A stretch of DNA of 64,000 nt. Origin: Leptolyngbya subtilissima AS-A7 (GTDB taxonomy: Bacteria > Cyanobacteriota > Cyanobacteriia > Phormidesmidales > Phormidesmidaceae). Location: positions 62,001-126,000 of the forward strand of contig NZ_JAMPKY010000013.1 in the NCBI RefSeq assembly GCF_039962255.1, in the 5' to 3' direction. Shown one piece after another: positions 28,187 to 36,351 of the stretch (its first letter is position 1; each line of letters opens with the position of its first letter). A model generated the notes under the pieces. It had not been told where the DNA came from and did no database searches. It saw nothing but the letters and a program-made list of their open reading frames with translations. A program made the position numbers and the translations under genes.

Positions 28187-28428
28187 ACCGATGATCAGCC
28201 CATTCTTTCCATTAAATGTAGTGGCTCGCGAACAATAACCTCATACTCGCAAACGGCTTGATTTTGATCTGAGATTAAATGCCAATAGTTGGGCCGTTAT
28301 GCCTACAATAAATGGCAATGAGCTCAAATTATTTGCAAGCCCCTCACAAACGGTATGTTTGGCTCAGATTAAATAGAAATGGCTCGAAGCCTTTTATGGA
28401 GTGCGATTTGGCCACTAAATCTTTGGAT

Positions 28429-28451
28429 GGCTAGCTGCGCGCGCAGGCAAC
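28429..28451 (+). repeat. Island repeat B, copy 2 (copy 1 at 22127-22149)
   Basis: The 23 bases starting GGCTAGCTGCGCGC and ending CAGGCAAC occur here and at 22127-22149 with a single difference, same orientation. Both copies are intergenic and inside the island, about 6.3 kb apart, flanking the two-component/exporter group. Confidence 0.6.
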
Positions 28452-28542
28452 TGCTCAACCCGCAGGTCTTCAACAGGCTAGCCGATTGAGCACTCAATTT
28501 GATCGATAATCACCTCAGCTACCTCCCTGCATTGTCGTTCTG

Positions 28543-28577
28543 CCCATTCAAGGTCGATATTTCAGGAAACCGGTTGA
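28543..28577 (+). repeat. Island repeat A, copy 2
   Basis: Second copy of the 35-bp segment at 16433-16467 (29 identities). It ends ten bases before the putative attC site. Confidence 0.6.
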
Positions 28578-28587
28578 TCGCAGGAGG

Positions 28588-28674
28588 TATAACGATCGCG
28601 CTTGCCGGACGTAAACAACCCCGGCGACTCTGCTGATCCTATTAGTGCGTTCCGGTGCGGCAGGTTTGTTAGCT
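28588..28674 (+). other. Possible attC-like recombination site
   Basis: The stretch starts TATAAC and ends GTTAGCT, which pair like the outer boxes of an integron attC site. Inside, GCCGGACGT on the left pairs with CGTTCCGGT on the right, with one unpaired extra base, as in attC inner boxes. Length (87 bp) is in the attC range. It lies on the cassette side of an integron-integrase remnant at 30440-30659. The match is imperfect, so this is a candidate only. Confidence 0.35.
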
Positions 28675-28689
28675 AGAAATTACAAAATG

Positions 28690-29058
28690 CTAATCGCTAT
28701 CTAACGATTGCAGTTCAATACTTAAATCTCCTCTAATAAGGTCAATACGGTTTCGTTGCAGTGATCGAAGCCCAATTAGCTCAAAGATCATGAAACCGAA
28801 AACGGCTACTGCTCCAATCACTAGCCAAACCGCAATAGACGTAATTTGTTTTGTATAACCAACAACGCAAACATATAGCCCGATTCCTAAAACACACAAG
28901 CCCAAAATTCTGAGCGCTTCTTCAGTCGAATAACCAAGCAAAGATACAGTAGTATTCATAAACACGGTGGAGAGTAATCTTGCTGCGATCGTCAATACTG
29001 CTCCATAAATAAAGCAAACAACACTGTCAACGAGAAGAGTTGTTCTGAGCGACGGCAT
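28690..29058 (-). CDS. Four-helix small membrane protein, unknown
   Basis: From ATG 29058 (preceded by GGAGT at seven bases) the protein has 122 residues and four membrane helices (LLVDSVVCFIYGAVLTIAA, LLGYST then ILGLCVLGIGLYVCVVGY, IAVWLVIGAVAVFGFMIF). The tail is acidic. No family is recognised with certainty; the layout resembles small integral proteins of unknown role. It lies just inside the possible attC site and could be an integron-type cassette gene. Confidence 0.65.
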   Translation of the reverse strand: MPSLRTTLLVDSVVCFIYGAVLTIAARLLSTVFMNTTVSLLGYSTEEALRILGLCVLGIGLYVCVVGYTKQITSIAVWLVIGAVAVFGFMIFELIGLRSLQRNRIDLIRGDLSIELQSLDSD

Positions 29059-29348
29059 AAGCGAACTCCTTTCCAGTTTCTTAGCTGTCAGGATTGTTAC
29101 TAATCCACTGTCTATCAAAAATTATAGCTTGTAGCAGTTTTCTGCCTTAACAAGTAATTCTAAAGCCATGTTTCACATAGCTATCGAAGCTATTTAACAA
29201 CTGAGATGAGCGGCACCAGATAGTCTCGGCTGCACGATCAAAATCTCTCGATCGCCCGCTTTATCAATTGGCTAGCTGGATACCACCACCAATAAATCTC
29301 AACGACTCGAACGTTCGCCATTACGAAAGTCAAAGAAAGCTTAGGCCT

Positions 29349-29726
29349 TCAAACCATCGCGGTAACACTGCCACCAACAATCTGCCAACCGCTTTTGCCG
29401 CCACGCCAAACTCTCATGTAGCGGTAATCACCTGAGAAAGCATTTCCTAAATACGTGCCGCTCAAGAAAACGTGAACCGACGCAAGAGCAATGTGTTCGC
29501 TCAAAACTCGTATTTCTAGCTCTTTAGGCACAAATTCGTGAAACTGAGTGCCACCAGTACGGTGCAAATCTAAATCCATCGCTTTAGTTGCTAGTTCACC
29601 AGTTGGCCCAGCGAAAAGCAGGTCATTAGCAATGAGCGCATCTAATTCAGATACGTCAGAAGCTGACATTGCGGTGTAAAGCCGCGCCTCACACTCGCGA
29701 ATTTGGGTTTCGATTTCTGGATTCAT
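29349..29726 (-). CDS. NTF2-like (DUF4440) protein
   Basis: Starting at ATG 29726 gives 125 residues with the cone fold of the NTF2/SnoaL superfamily: IETQIRECEARLYTAMSASD then VSELDALIANDLLFAGPTGE (N-terminal helix and first strand), LEIRVLSEHIALASVHVFLS, and YRYMRVWRGGKSGWQIVGGS. DUF4440 members are small stand-alone proteins, often enzymes or binding proteins of unknown ligand, and are frequent in integron cassettes and islands. An upstream in-frame start at 29777 would add 17 residues with no support. Confidence 0.75.
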   Translation of the reverse strand: MNPEIETQIRECEARLYTAMSASDVSELDALIANDLLFAGPTGELATKAMDLDLHRTGGTQFHEFVPKELEIRVLSEHIALASVHVFLSGTYLGNAFSGDYRYMRVWRGGKSGWQIVGGSVTAMV

Positions 29727-29780
29727 ATAGTTAGCGCAAAAAGGCACCGCCCGGCTTCCTGACATTTGCTGACTCAAAGA

Positions 29781-30257
29781 TTACCTTTGGCCGCGCACAA
29801 CTTGCTCTTCTGGTGGTGCACCTAGGAAGACGACGCGCACCTGTTGGGGCTGAAAAATCCCAGGGACACTAACTTGCGCCGTCGCTTGCGGGATAGCGAC
29901 ACAGCGGGTAAGGGCGGAGTCAGGATTGTTGGCATTCAGTGCAGTCACATAGATGGTGGCGCGGCGTCCGAGCACCTCGCTGTACGACAAAACAGGCAGC
30001 AGTGAGTCGAGGCAGCCATTCAGGGTGAACTGAAGCGAAACCCGCGTTTCTGACCCCGTGACGTTATCGGCAATGGGAATGCGGACAGCTTGGATTTCGG
30101 TAATTCGACCTCCAATCGCCGTCAAGCTTTCAGTGCGAGCCGGAACCGGAATTGCTTGAGCAGTAGTGGTCGCGATTGTGGTTAAGGCTGCTGTGATGGA
30201 AAAAATTCGAGCGACCCTAAGCACCAGACAAGAACTGTAAGACGTGGAGAAACTCAT
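29781..30257 (-). CDS. Exported protein of unknown function
   Basis: From ATG 30257 the protein has 158 residues with a probable signal peptide (ARIFSITAALTTIATTTAQA) and a beta-rich secreted part (ETRVSLQFTLNGCLDSLLPV, RRATIYVTALNANN, VRVVFLGAPPEEQ). No family is recognised. The start is uncertain: its first codons overlap the 3' end of an IS4-type transposase remnant read in another frame, so the native promoter and start may have been replaced when the IS inserted. Confidence 0.55.
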   Translation of the reverse strand: MSFSTSYSSCLVLRVARIFSITAALTTIATTTAQAIPVPARTESLTAIGGRITEIQAVRIPIADNVTGSETRVSLQFTLNGCLDSLLPVLSYSEVLGRRATIYVTALNANNPDSALTRCVAIPQATAQVSVPGIFQPQQVRVVFLGAPPEEQVVRGQR

Positions 30258-30439
30258 CGGTTTTTTGTTCAAGATTAAGCACGATGTTTCTAAGATAGTC
30301 AAGCCGTAGCGAAACATGCTCTTGGCTGTGCGCCCATGCTTTTTGAGCTTCAACGGCTTGAGGTGATGGAGCCACTCGCCCGTCAAGATTATCCAACACA
30401 ACGCCAGCGAGAGCAAGGCTAAGAGCTCACTTAAGCGCT
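30217..30439 (-). pseudogene. IS4-family transposase C-terminal remnant
   Basis: In one frame the sequence reads [16 protein letters not shown], then [18 protein letters not shown] and MFRYGL; in a second frame it continues LDYLRNIVLNLEQKTDEFLH and stops at 30217. This is the C-terminal end of an IS4-type transposase as found in cyanobacteria (GEW-H--KP-K-KKHGR, S-FRYGLDYLR-ILLNL), with one frameshift near 30300. It abuts the integron-integrase fragment, suggesting that this IS cut off the 5' half of that gene. Confidence 0.7.
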
Positions 30440-30659
30440 CACCATCAAAAAGCGGTCAAACAAGCGGGGAGTTATGCGGGGATTCAGAAACGGGTCGGAT
30501 GTCATACGTTTCGCTACAGTTTTGCTACCCATCTGTTACAAAATGGCTACGACATTCCTACCGTGCAGGAACTCCTAGGCCACAAGAATGTGAAAACTAT
30601 GATGGATTTACACCCCTGTGCTGAATCGGGGTGGTCGCGGGGTTGTCAGTCCGTTAGAT
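30440..30659 (+). pseudogene. intI: Integron integrase (IntI-type) C-terminal fragment
   Basis: The frame from 30440 reads [20 protein letters not shown] then [20 protein letters not shown] and [13 protein letters not shown]. These are the C-terminal catalytic boxes of tyrosine recombinases (His-x-x-Arg; LLGH), with wording closest to integron integrases ([24 protein letters not shown]). After one extra base near 30600 the end continues as [18 protein letters not shown], the typical IntI end, where Tyr is the nucleophile. The 5' two thirds are absent, replaced by an IS4 remnant. The fragment is divergent from the genes on its left, as intI is from its cassettes. Confidence 0.75.
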
Positions 30660-30662
30660 GGA

Positions 30663-31535
30663 TTAAGGGTTTTGTGCCCACCTACGACGGCGATGGGGGA
30701 TTTTTCGTCTTTGGGGTTGCACAAGTTTGCCCCTACCTGTTCTCCCATCTGCTGGTTGTCTCTGCCCCAATACGAATTTGGGAAACACCACCTCAGCTAT
30801 GTTGAACTGCGATCGCCACCTGTCCGGCAGCGGCCAAACATCACGGCGGTCCGTATTGCTGTCGTCCAGAATTGATGTCTTGCCAGTGTCAACAGCAATG
30901 CCTTTGGTGTTGGCAATCCTAAAACCTCGTGGGGGCATAGGCCATAGGTAGCCATCAGCCCATAGACCCACTTCCATCCAGGGTTAGCAATCGCGGCCCA
31001 GATGGTCTCTATTTCGCCATCGCTAGGCACATTGTCAAGGCTTAGGTGACCTTTGACACCGCTGAAATTCACCGCTAAGCCTGCAAACGAAGCGACTTGC
31101 TCAAAGGCGATATCAATCATCGCGACGGCCCTTTGTATCTATTTTGGAGCGCTCTGTATGTGGCTGAGCAGCAGTTTTCGGGAGGTTTATCAGGTAGCGA
31201 CTCTAAACGCTCTCGGTAATTCTTACGATAGGTGCTGGTACTGACCTCGGCTACCTTAACTTCCGCATACTCTTTACCCTAGTCGGCTGCACTCAACTAT
31301 CTGAGCTGCCCCCACCTTTCTCCCGGTCGGCCCAGGTGAATCGTTCCATATTCAGGTCAGACTCAAAGTGGTGGGCTTTGGCTGTAGCCACTTTTACACC
31401 GTCAGGGTTAGTAAACCCCGAGTGAGATCGTAGTCTACTTATTGCCTCGGCCCTCACCAAGACATTTGGCTGAGAGCCCCGTAAGACTAGCTTGCGTCCT
31501 CGCTGTAGTCCTCGCTTGATTCGGTTTAGCACCTA
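30663..31535 (-). pseudogene. Decayed cyanobacterial tyrosine integrase next to tRNA-Ser
   Basis: Parts of one integrase lie in several minus-strand frames: N-terminal RGRKLVLRGSQPNVLVRAE and NPDGVKVATAKA (31290-31535); core-binding STSTYRKNYRERLESLPDKP (about 31200-31270); then AFEQVASFAGLAVNFSGVKG, NPGWKWVYGLMATYG and HEV (30900-31120); and [20 protein letters not shown] (30750-30870). This order matches the cyanobacterial site-specific integrase family. At least three frame changes make it non-functional. Its place 150 bp from the tRNA-Ser 3' end, pointing away, is what an integrative element needs. Confidence 0.75.
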
Positions 31536-31684
31536 GTTTGTTTGTTCTATAGTCTGTCAATGCGGTTCATGGAAAAAAATGATCTAAATTTTCCACGCAG
31601 TTATGGCATTGGGGTCAAAAAAACTGCCCTAACTGCTGGGGAGTCGCAGCTAGGGTTTATGGCTGAAAGCCTTGAGCCACGGTA

Positions 31685-31769
31685 CGGAGAGGGAGGGATT
31701 CGAACCCTCGTTGGGTTTCCCCAAAGCAGTTTTCGAGACTGCCGCATTCAACCACTCTGCCACCTCTCC
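31685..31769 (-). tRNA. tRNA-Ser (CGA)
   Basis: An 85-nt type II tRNA on the minus strand. The acceptor stem pairs GGAGAGG (31763-31769) with CCTCTCC (31686-31692); discriminator G. Anticodon CGA at 31733-31735 in the loop CTCGAAA, the long variable arm of serine tRNAs, and T-loop TTCGAAT. CCA is not encoded. Its 3' half is copied at 9769-9824. Confidence 0.95.
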
Positions 31770-31951
31770 AAAGGGGCGTTGCTATTCTACCGCTGAATCG
31801 GGTCCATAGACGACCCAGAGCCGAAAACCCGCAGAAACCTGTCGGCGAAGCGAGTTTTTGGGGGTGAGCTATCTAGACCTGTGCCCTTTGCAGGGGTACC
31901 GCAATCCGGGAAGATGAAGTAGCTCCGTTACGCCCCCGCTCACTCACTGCC

Positions 31952-33256
31952 ATGGTGCCTGGTCTAACCGACGATTCGCTAGCTGAAAAACTCATAGACC
32001 TGGCCCTTAAACGGGGAGCCGACGCGGCGGAGGTGCTGCAATCGCGATCGCGATCGCGTCCCGTCTTTTTTGAAGCCAATCGTCTCAAACAGCTTGAAAC
32101 CTCCGCTGCTCTGGGCACAGCCCTGCGCCTGTGGATCAATGGTCGGCCTGGGCTGGCGGTGGCCTACGGCAATGTTGACCCCGAAGCCATTATTGATAAG
32201 GCCATGGCGATCAGCGCCCTCAACGACCCTGAAAACATTGACCTGGTCGCAGGCAACAGCCGCCACTACCCCGATATGGGCCAAGAGGTGCCTGTGGAGC
32301 AGCTGATCGAGTGGGGACAGGCGATGATCGATCGCATACGCAGCGCCTACCCCGAGGTGATCTGCGGCGTGGATGTGGAGTGTGATGTAGAAACCACCCG
32401 CATTCTCAACACCAAAGGGCTCGACTGCCACTACAGCGACGCCACCCTGAGCAGCTACCTGTCGGCCGATTGGGTGCGGGGCGATGACTTTTTGAGCGTG
32501 AGCGATGGTCAAACCCAGCGCGATCGCCTAGAGGTGGATACTTTGACCGACCAGGTGTTGCAGCGGCTAGCCTGGGCTGAGGAATCCGCCGAGGTTAGTA
32601 CCGGACGCATGCCGGTGATTTTTACCGCCAAAGCCGCCGATATGATCTGGGGCACGCTGCAATCGGCCCTCAGCGGCAAGCGAGTGGTGGAGCGATCGTC
32701 TCCCTGGAGCAGCGCTTTGGGCGAGCAGATGACCTCGCCGCGCGTGACGCTGCTGCAAGATCCGGAGGCGGGGCCGTTTAGCTGCCCCTTCGACGATGAG
32801 GGTACCCCCACCCAGCGGCTGGTGTTTATCGACCGGGGAGTGGTGACGTTGTTTTACTGCGATCGCGCTGTCGGTCGCACCCTGGGGGCTGGCTCCACGG
32901 GCAATGGCTTTCGGCCTGGGTTGGGCAGCTACCCAACTCCCAGTCTTTACAACACCCTCGTTGAACCGGGTACGCGATCTTTAGAAGCACTCATTGCCAG
33001 CATTGACAACGGGGTGTTGGTTGACCAAATTTTGGGCGGTGACCCCGGCATTGCGGGCGATTTTTCGGTCAACATTGACTTGGGCTACCGCATTCACCGG
33101 GGCAAGTTGGTGGGCCGCGTCAAAGACACCATGGTGGCAGGCAATGTCTACACCGCGCTCAAGGACAACGTGGAGCTGGGCAGCGACGGCGACTGGAATG
33201 GCTCCTGCTACACGCCTTCGGTACTGCTGGATGGGTTGTCAATTACTAGTGGTTGA
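31952..33256 (+). CDS. tldE: TldD/PmbA-family protein, TldE type
   Basis: A 434-residue protein of the TldD/PmbA family. The N-terminal segment AEKLIDLALKRGADAAEVLQ and the C-terminal GDPGIAGDFSVNIDLGYRIH then GKLVGRVKDTMVAGNVYTAL are characteristic. The family metal motif HExxxH of TldD is absent, so this is the non-catalytic TldE/PmbA partner of the heterodimeric peptidase, which trims modified peptides. The tldD partner is not in the window. Its 3' end overlaps the convergent nei gene by 11 bp. Confidence 0.88.
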   Translation: MVPGLTDDSLAEKLIDLALKRGADAAEVLQSRSRSRPVFFEANRLKQLETSAALGTALRLWINGRPGLAVAYGNVDPEAIIDKAMAISALNDPENIDLVAGNSRHYPDMGQEVPVEQLIEWGQAMIDRIRSAYPEVICGVDVECDVETTRILNTKGLDCHYSDATLSSYLSADWVRGDDFLSVSDGQTQRDRLEVDTLTDQVLQRLAWAEESAEVSTGRMPVIFTAKAADMIWGTLQSALSGKRVVERSSPWSSALGEQMTSPRVTLLQDPEAGPFSCPFDDEGTPTQRLVFIDRGVVTLFYCDRAVGRTLGAGSTGNGFRPGLGSYPTPSLYNTLVEPGTRSLEALIASIDNGVLVDQILGGDPGIAGDFSVNIDLGYRIHRGKLVGRVKDTMVAGNVYTALKDNVELGSDGDWNGSCYTPSVLLDGLSITSG

Positions 33257-34073
33257 TCGGCTGACACTGCGGACAGACATAGCAGCGTCGCCCACCGATC
33301 ATGATCTTGGCGATGGTGTTACCGCAGCGGTGGCAGGGTTTGCCCTGGCGGCCAAAGGCCCAGTGGCGGTAGTCGCGGCGGCGGTAGCCGGTTTGCTTGA
33401 GGTGTGTAGCTAGGGCCAAATCATTGGTAATGCCGTTGTGCCGGTATGACTGCTGAGGCAGGGCCAGAGCGGCTGCGGCAAAAGCGGCAATTTGCTCAGC
33501 AGTGCAGTCTACGGGCCGCTGGCTGGGGTGAATGCCCGCTACGTAGAGAATTTCGGTGCGCAGATAGTTGCCGATGCCGCCGAGGAAGCCTTGGTCGAGC
33601 AGCAGGGTGGCAAACTGGCGGCGGCGAAAGGGAGTGCTCAGGGTGCGTTCTGCTACCTCTGCTGGAGTGAGGGCGGTATCGAGGGTGTCGGGGCCAAGTT
33701 TGGCGATGTAGGGATGGGCGGGCACAGCCTCAGCCGTCAGCACCTCAATGTCTGAAGCACTATAGAGTAGCGCCCACCGCTGGGGGGTATGCACCGCAAA
33801 CCGCAGCTGGCGACGGGTGGCGGGGATGGCGTTGGGCTTGCAGATTACCCAAATGCCGTAGAGCTGGTTGTGGCTATAGACCCCCAGCCCGTTGTCGAAG
33901 TAGGTGACCATGGCTTTGCCGTAGGGCTTTACCGCCGTCACCGTGCGGCCAATCAGCTCTTCCTCGTAGGGTTTGAGGTGGTCGAAGGCAAAGAACACAT
34001 CATTGGCGATGTGGCCTGCGATCGCCCGATGGAGCCTGTCGGCCGCCCGGCGAATTTCGGGACCTTCGGGCAT
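33246..34073 (-). CDS. nei: Endonuclease VIII-like DNA glycosylase
   Basis: A 275-residue Fpg/Nei glycosylase-lyase that excises oxidised bases, mainly pyrimidines. The N-terminus PEGPEIRRAADRLHRA carries the catalytic Pro and Glu and, with PEIRRA, is of the Nei type rather than MutM. The helix-two-turn-helix segment is FLGGIGNYLRTEILYVAGIH, and the C-terminal zinc finger is CHRCGN then CYVCPQC. It lies seven bases after the TPR gene on the same strand and is likely co-transcribed. Confidence 0.9.
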   Translation of the reverse strand: MPEGPEIRRAADRLHRAIAGHIANDVFFAFDHLKPYEEELIGRTVTAVKPYGKAMVTYFDNGLGVYSHNQLYGIWVICKPNAIPATRRQLRFAVHTPQRWALLYSASDIEVLTAEAVPAHPYIAKLGPDTLDTALTPAEVAERTLSTPFRRRQFATLLLDQGFLGGIGNYLRTEILYVAGIHPSQRPVDCTAEQIAAFAAAALALPQQSYRHNGITNDLALATHLKQTGYRRRDYRHWAFGRQGKPCHRCGNTIAKIMIGGRRCYVCPQCQPINH

Positions 34074-34079
34074 GGGCTA

Positions 34080-35252
34080 CTACTCGTAGCCCCAAAAGGC
34101 CATCAGCTCACGGGCGCGGGCTGCCCCTTCTGTATTGCCCTGGCGGGAATATAAAATTGCCGCCAGCTCCAGGTTCGAGAGCGCCTGGGCCTCCAGCCCC
34201 TGCCCGTGGAGCGCCAATCCCAGGTTATAAAAGGCGGCTGGGTCACTGGGTAGAGCATCGACCACCTTACGGTAGGAGAGCACTGCCTGAAGGTACTGCT
34301 CCCGTTCGAGCAGCAGTTCGCCCAGCAGGGCATGAGCGGCAACTATCTCGGGGTCGAGGCGTACCGCCCGCACCAGGTAGTCAAAGGCGGCCTCGCGATC
34401 GCCCTGTTGGTAGAGCACGTAACCCATCTGGTGCTGGGCATTGGCGTTTTGGGGCTCTACCCGCAGCGCTTCACGCAGGTTTTTGGTCGCCTCGGGGTAG
34501 TTTTCTTGCAGTATGTAGATGTTGGCCACACTGACGTGAAGATCCCCATCGTTGGGGTTAGAGCGCAGCCCCTCGTTTAAGTAGGTCAGGGCTTGGTCAT
34601 AGTCCTCTTGCTGAATGTAGAGCGACCCCAGCGCCGCGTATACCTGGGCGTTGCCGGGGGCAATGCGGGCCAGATTTTGGTAGGTGGTCAACGCCCCATC
34701 GTAGTCGCTGCGCTCGATTTGAATGCCGCCAATCCCCAAGTGGGCGTTGACCTCACGGGGATTGCTGCTGAGAATGCCCTGGTATGTCTCTAGCGCATCG
34801 TCAAGCTGGCCGTTTTTGTACTGGCTGTGGGCTAGACCGTAGCGAAAAGCCAGGTTACTGCCGTCAAGGGCGATCGCGCTTTGGTAAGCATCGATCGCCT
34901 CGCCGTAGTTTTCCTGCTGCACGTAGAGGTAGCCAATACCCGAAAACAGCCGAGGGTTGCGGCTGTCAATGGCGGCTGCCTGCTGATAAGCTGCGATCGC
35001 CCCGGCATAGTCGCGGGCCGTTACCTTAGCCTGGCCCTGACGCAGCAGTTCATCTACCTGCTCTTGCTGGGCGGCGCTGAGGCCGTTACTGCTTTGTGCC
35101 AGCCACAGGGGCGGCACCGGTTCAGGAACCTGCCCAAAATCGTTTAAAGCTTGGGAAGGCGGCGCTGGAGCATCAGCTTGAGCATTGGGAATGACTACCC
35201 CACTGCCCATGAGCCCGCACAAAATAGCGATCGCCGCGTGACTGCGTTTCAC
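34080..35252 (-). CDS. Exported tetratricopeptide repeat protein
   Basis: A 390-residue protein with a signal peptide (residues 1-26, ending NAQA-DA) and a linker, then about eight canonical TPR units, for example AKVTARDYAGAIAAYQQAAA, YLYVQQENYGEAIDAYQSAI, LYIQQEDYDQALTYLNEGLR and IYILQENYPEATKNLREALR. These are exact 34-residue repeats with the conserved W/L-G-Y-A-P positions. A periplasmic scaffold role is likely. It lies just upstream of nei with a seven-base gap. Confidence 0.85.
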   Translation of the reverse strand: MKRSHAAIAILCGLMGSGVVIPNAQADAPAPPSQALNDFGQVPEPVPPLWLAQSSNGLSAAQQEQVDELLRQGQAKVTARDYAGAIAAYQQAAAIDSRNPRLFSGIGYLYVQQENYGEAIDAYQSAIALDGSNLAFRYGLAHSQYKNGQLDDALETYQGILSSNPREVNAHLGIGGIQIERSDYDGALTTYQNLARIAPGNAQVYAALGSLYIQQEDYDQALTYLNEGLRSNPNDGDLHVSVANIYILQENYPEATKNLREALRVEPQNANAQHQMGYVLYQQGDREAAFDYLVRAVRLDPEIVAAHALLGELLLEREQYLQAVLSYRKVVDALPSDPAAFYNLGLALHGQGLEAQALSNLELAAILYSRQGNTEGAARARELMAFWGYE

Positions 35253-35469
35253 AGGAAACTCTCCTTACTGGTAAGCCAAATCGTTAAGGGTCCATTCCAT
35301 ATATTACAACTTGCCAACCGCTGTAAAGAATGGTCACTGTCGCACCGCCAGCCTCGGGTGATCCCGTAGCATTTAAGTATCAGGGTACACCAAATAACTC
35401 AGCCCTGACCCGCTACAAGCATCGCTACAATCGCCTACATCAATATCCTTAAGCCGCGAGGTGCCAGTC

Positions 35470-35637
35470 ATGAAAGGTCTGAATCTCTCAGTATTTGGCT
35501 ACTTTTTTGATGGGTTAATGCAATATTTTGCCGAGCCCGTTAGCAGAATATTTGGCCCCGACGATGACAACTATCCCAGAACTGGGGTGCAGCCCTTTGA
35601 TGGCGACGCCTACGCCGAAACGGTCGAAACCCTCTAG
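35470..35637 (+). CDS. Small acidic protein, 55 residues
   Basis: From ATG 35470: a hydrophobic/aromatic N-terminal half (LNLSVFGYFFDGLMQYFAEP) and an acidic C-terminal half (IFGPDDDNYPRTGVQPFDGD). The codon pattern is coding-like, the frame is clean and a strong hairpin follows 34 bp later. Similar short proteins with FDGLMQYF and GPDDD-YP-TGVQPF appear to me to be conserved in filamentous cyanobacteria, but I cannot confirm this. Function unknown. Confidence 0.6.
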   Translation: MKGLNLSVFGYFFDGLMQYFAEPVSRIFGPDDDNYPRTGVQPFDGDAYAETVETL

Positions 35638-35671
35638 AAAAACATGGTTTTTTACAACTCATTTCCTACCC

Positions 35672-35704
35672 AAAGCCCGCTTGCTAAGGCAGTAAGCGGG
35701 CTTT
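35672..35704 (+). terminator. Hairpin terminator after the 55-residue gene
   Basis: Arms AAAGCCCGCTT and AAGCGGGCTTT (11 bp, perfect) around an 11-base loop, ending in CTTTAGCGTTT. Good candidate for an intrinsic terminator of the small gene. Confidence 0.75.
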
Positions 35705-35981
35705 AGCGTTTAGGGATTAAGCAGCTAGCTAGAATGTCCTTGCAGGAGTATCCCCACACTAGAACTTAGTAGATTAATGAGCGATAGGTGTGCAAGGAAA
35801 TTGGCTTGCTACCGGATTTAGCGGCTTACTTTTAGACGTTTGCCCCAACACCGATCCGAAATAAACTTACCGGCCCATCCACTCATTTTCCCCTTCATCC
35901 CACTTCATCAGCGCCCAAAACCGTTTGTTTGGTACAAAAGCCTGGCTTTTTTGTTCCGCGATCGCTCTACTACTCTGCCAA

Positions 35982-36190
35982 AAACCCGGTTTCTTCCGCG
36001 GGTTGCCAAGGTTTACCGCCATAGGTACAGAAACCCGGTTTCTTGTAGTGGGTGGGCGGCGGGTTACGGCGGGGCAGGGGTGGTGAGTTAGGTGCGCAGT
36101 CTCGGACCGCTTAACCCACCCTATGGATCATTAAGACCACCCTCACCCATCCACCCCCTACCCATCCACCCACCCACTCCATTCCCCCTT
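35982..36190. repeat. AAACCCGGTTT repeats and a CCCATCCACC tract before the transketolase gene
   Basis: The palindrome AGAAACCCGGTTTCT occurs at 36029-36043 and its core at 35982-35994. From 36118 to 36190 the plus strand is a low-complexity CACCC/CATCC series, similar to 26140-26210 upstream of the permease gene. No gene is present in 35705-36351; it is the leader and promoter region of the transketolase-like gene. Confidence 0.55.
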
Positions 36191-36351
36191 AACCAACTCT
36201 TACCGAATAAAACTTCACAGCCTTGCCAGAGTATTGAATGATAGAGGTAGTGGATTTTTGCTATCCAAACTTGAGCGGTGGACTTGCTCACTATAAAAAA
36301 ACCTTGCTTTGCTCCACGCTTCTCTCTCACCAGCCTATAGGACGAAACACT

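Noticed and set aside
29120-29348. A second attC site between the small cassette-like genes
   Set aside because: GTTGTTAAAT and CTTGTTAAGG on the minus strand resemble the outer box, but I could not find paired inner boxes.
31542-31796. 84-codon plus-strand frame
   Set aside because: It runs straight through the tRNA-Ser gene.
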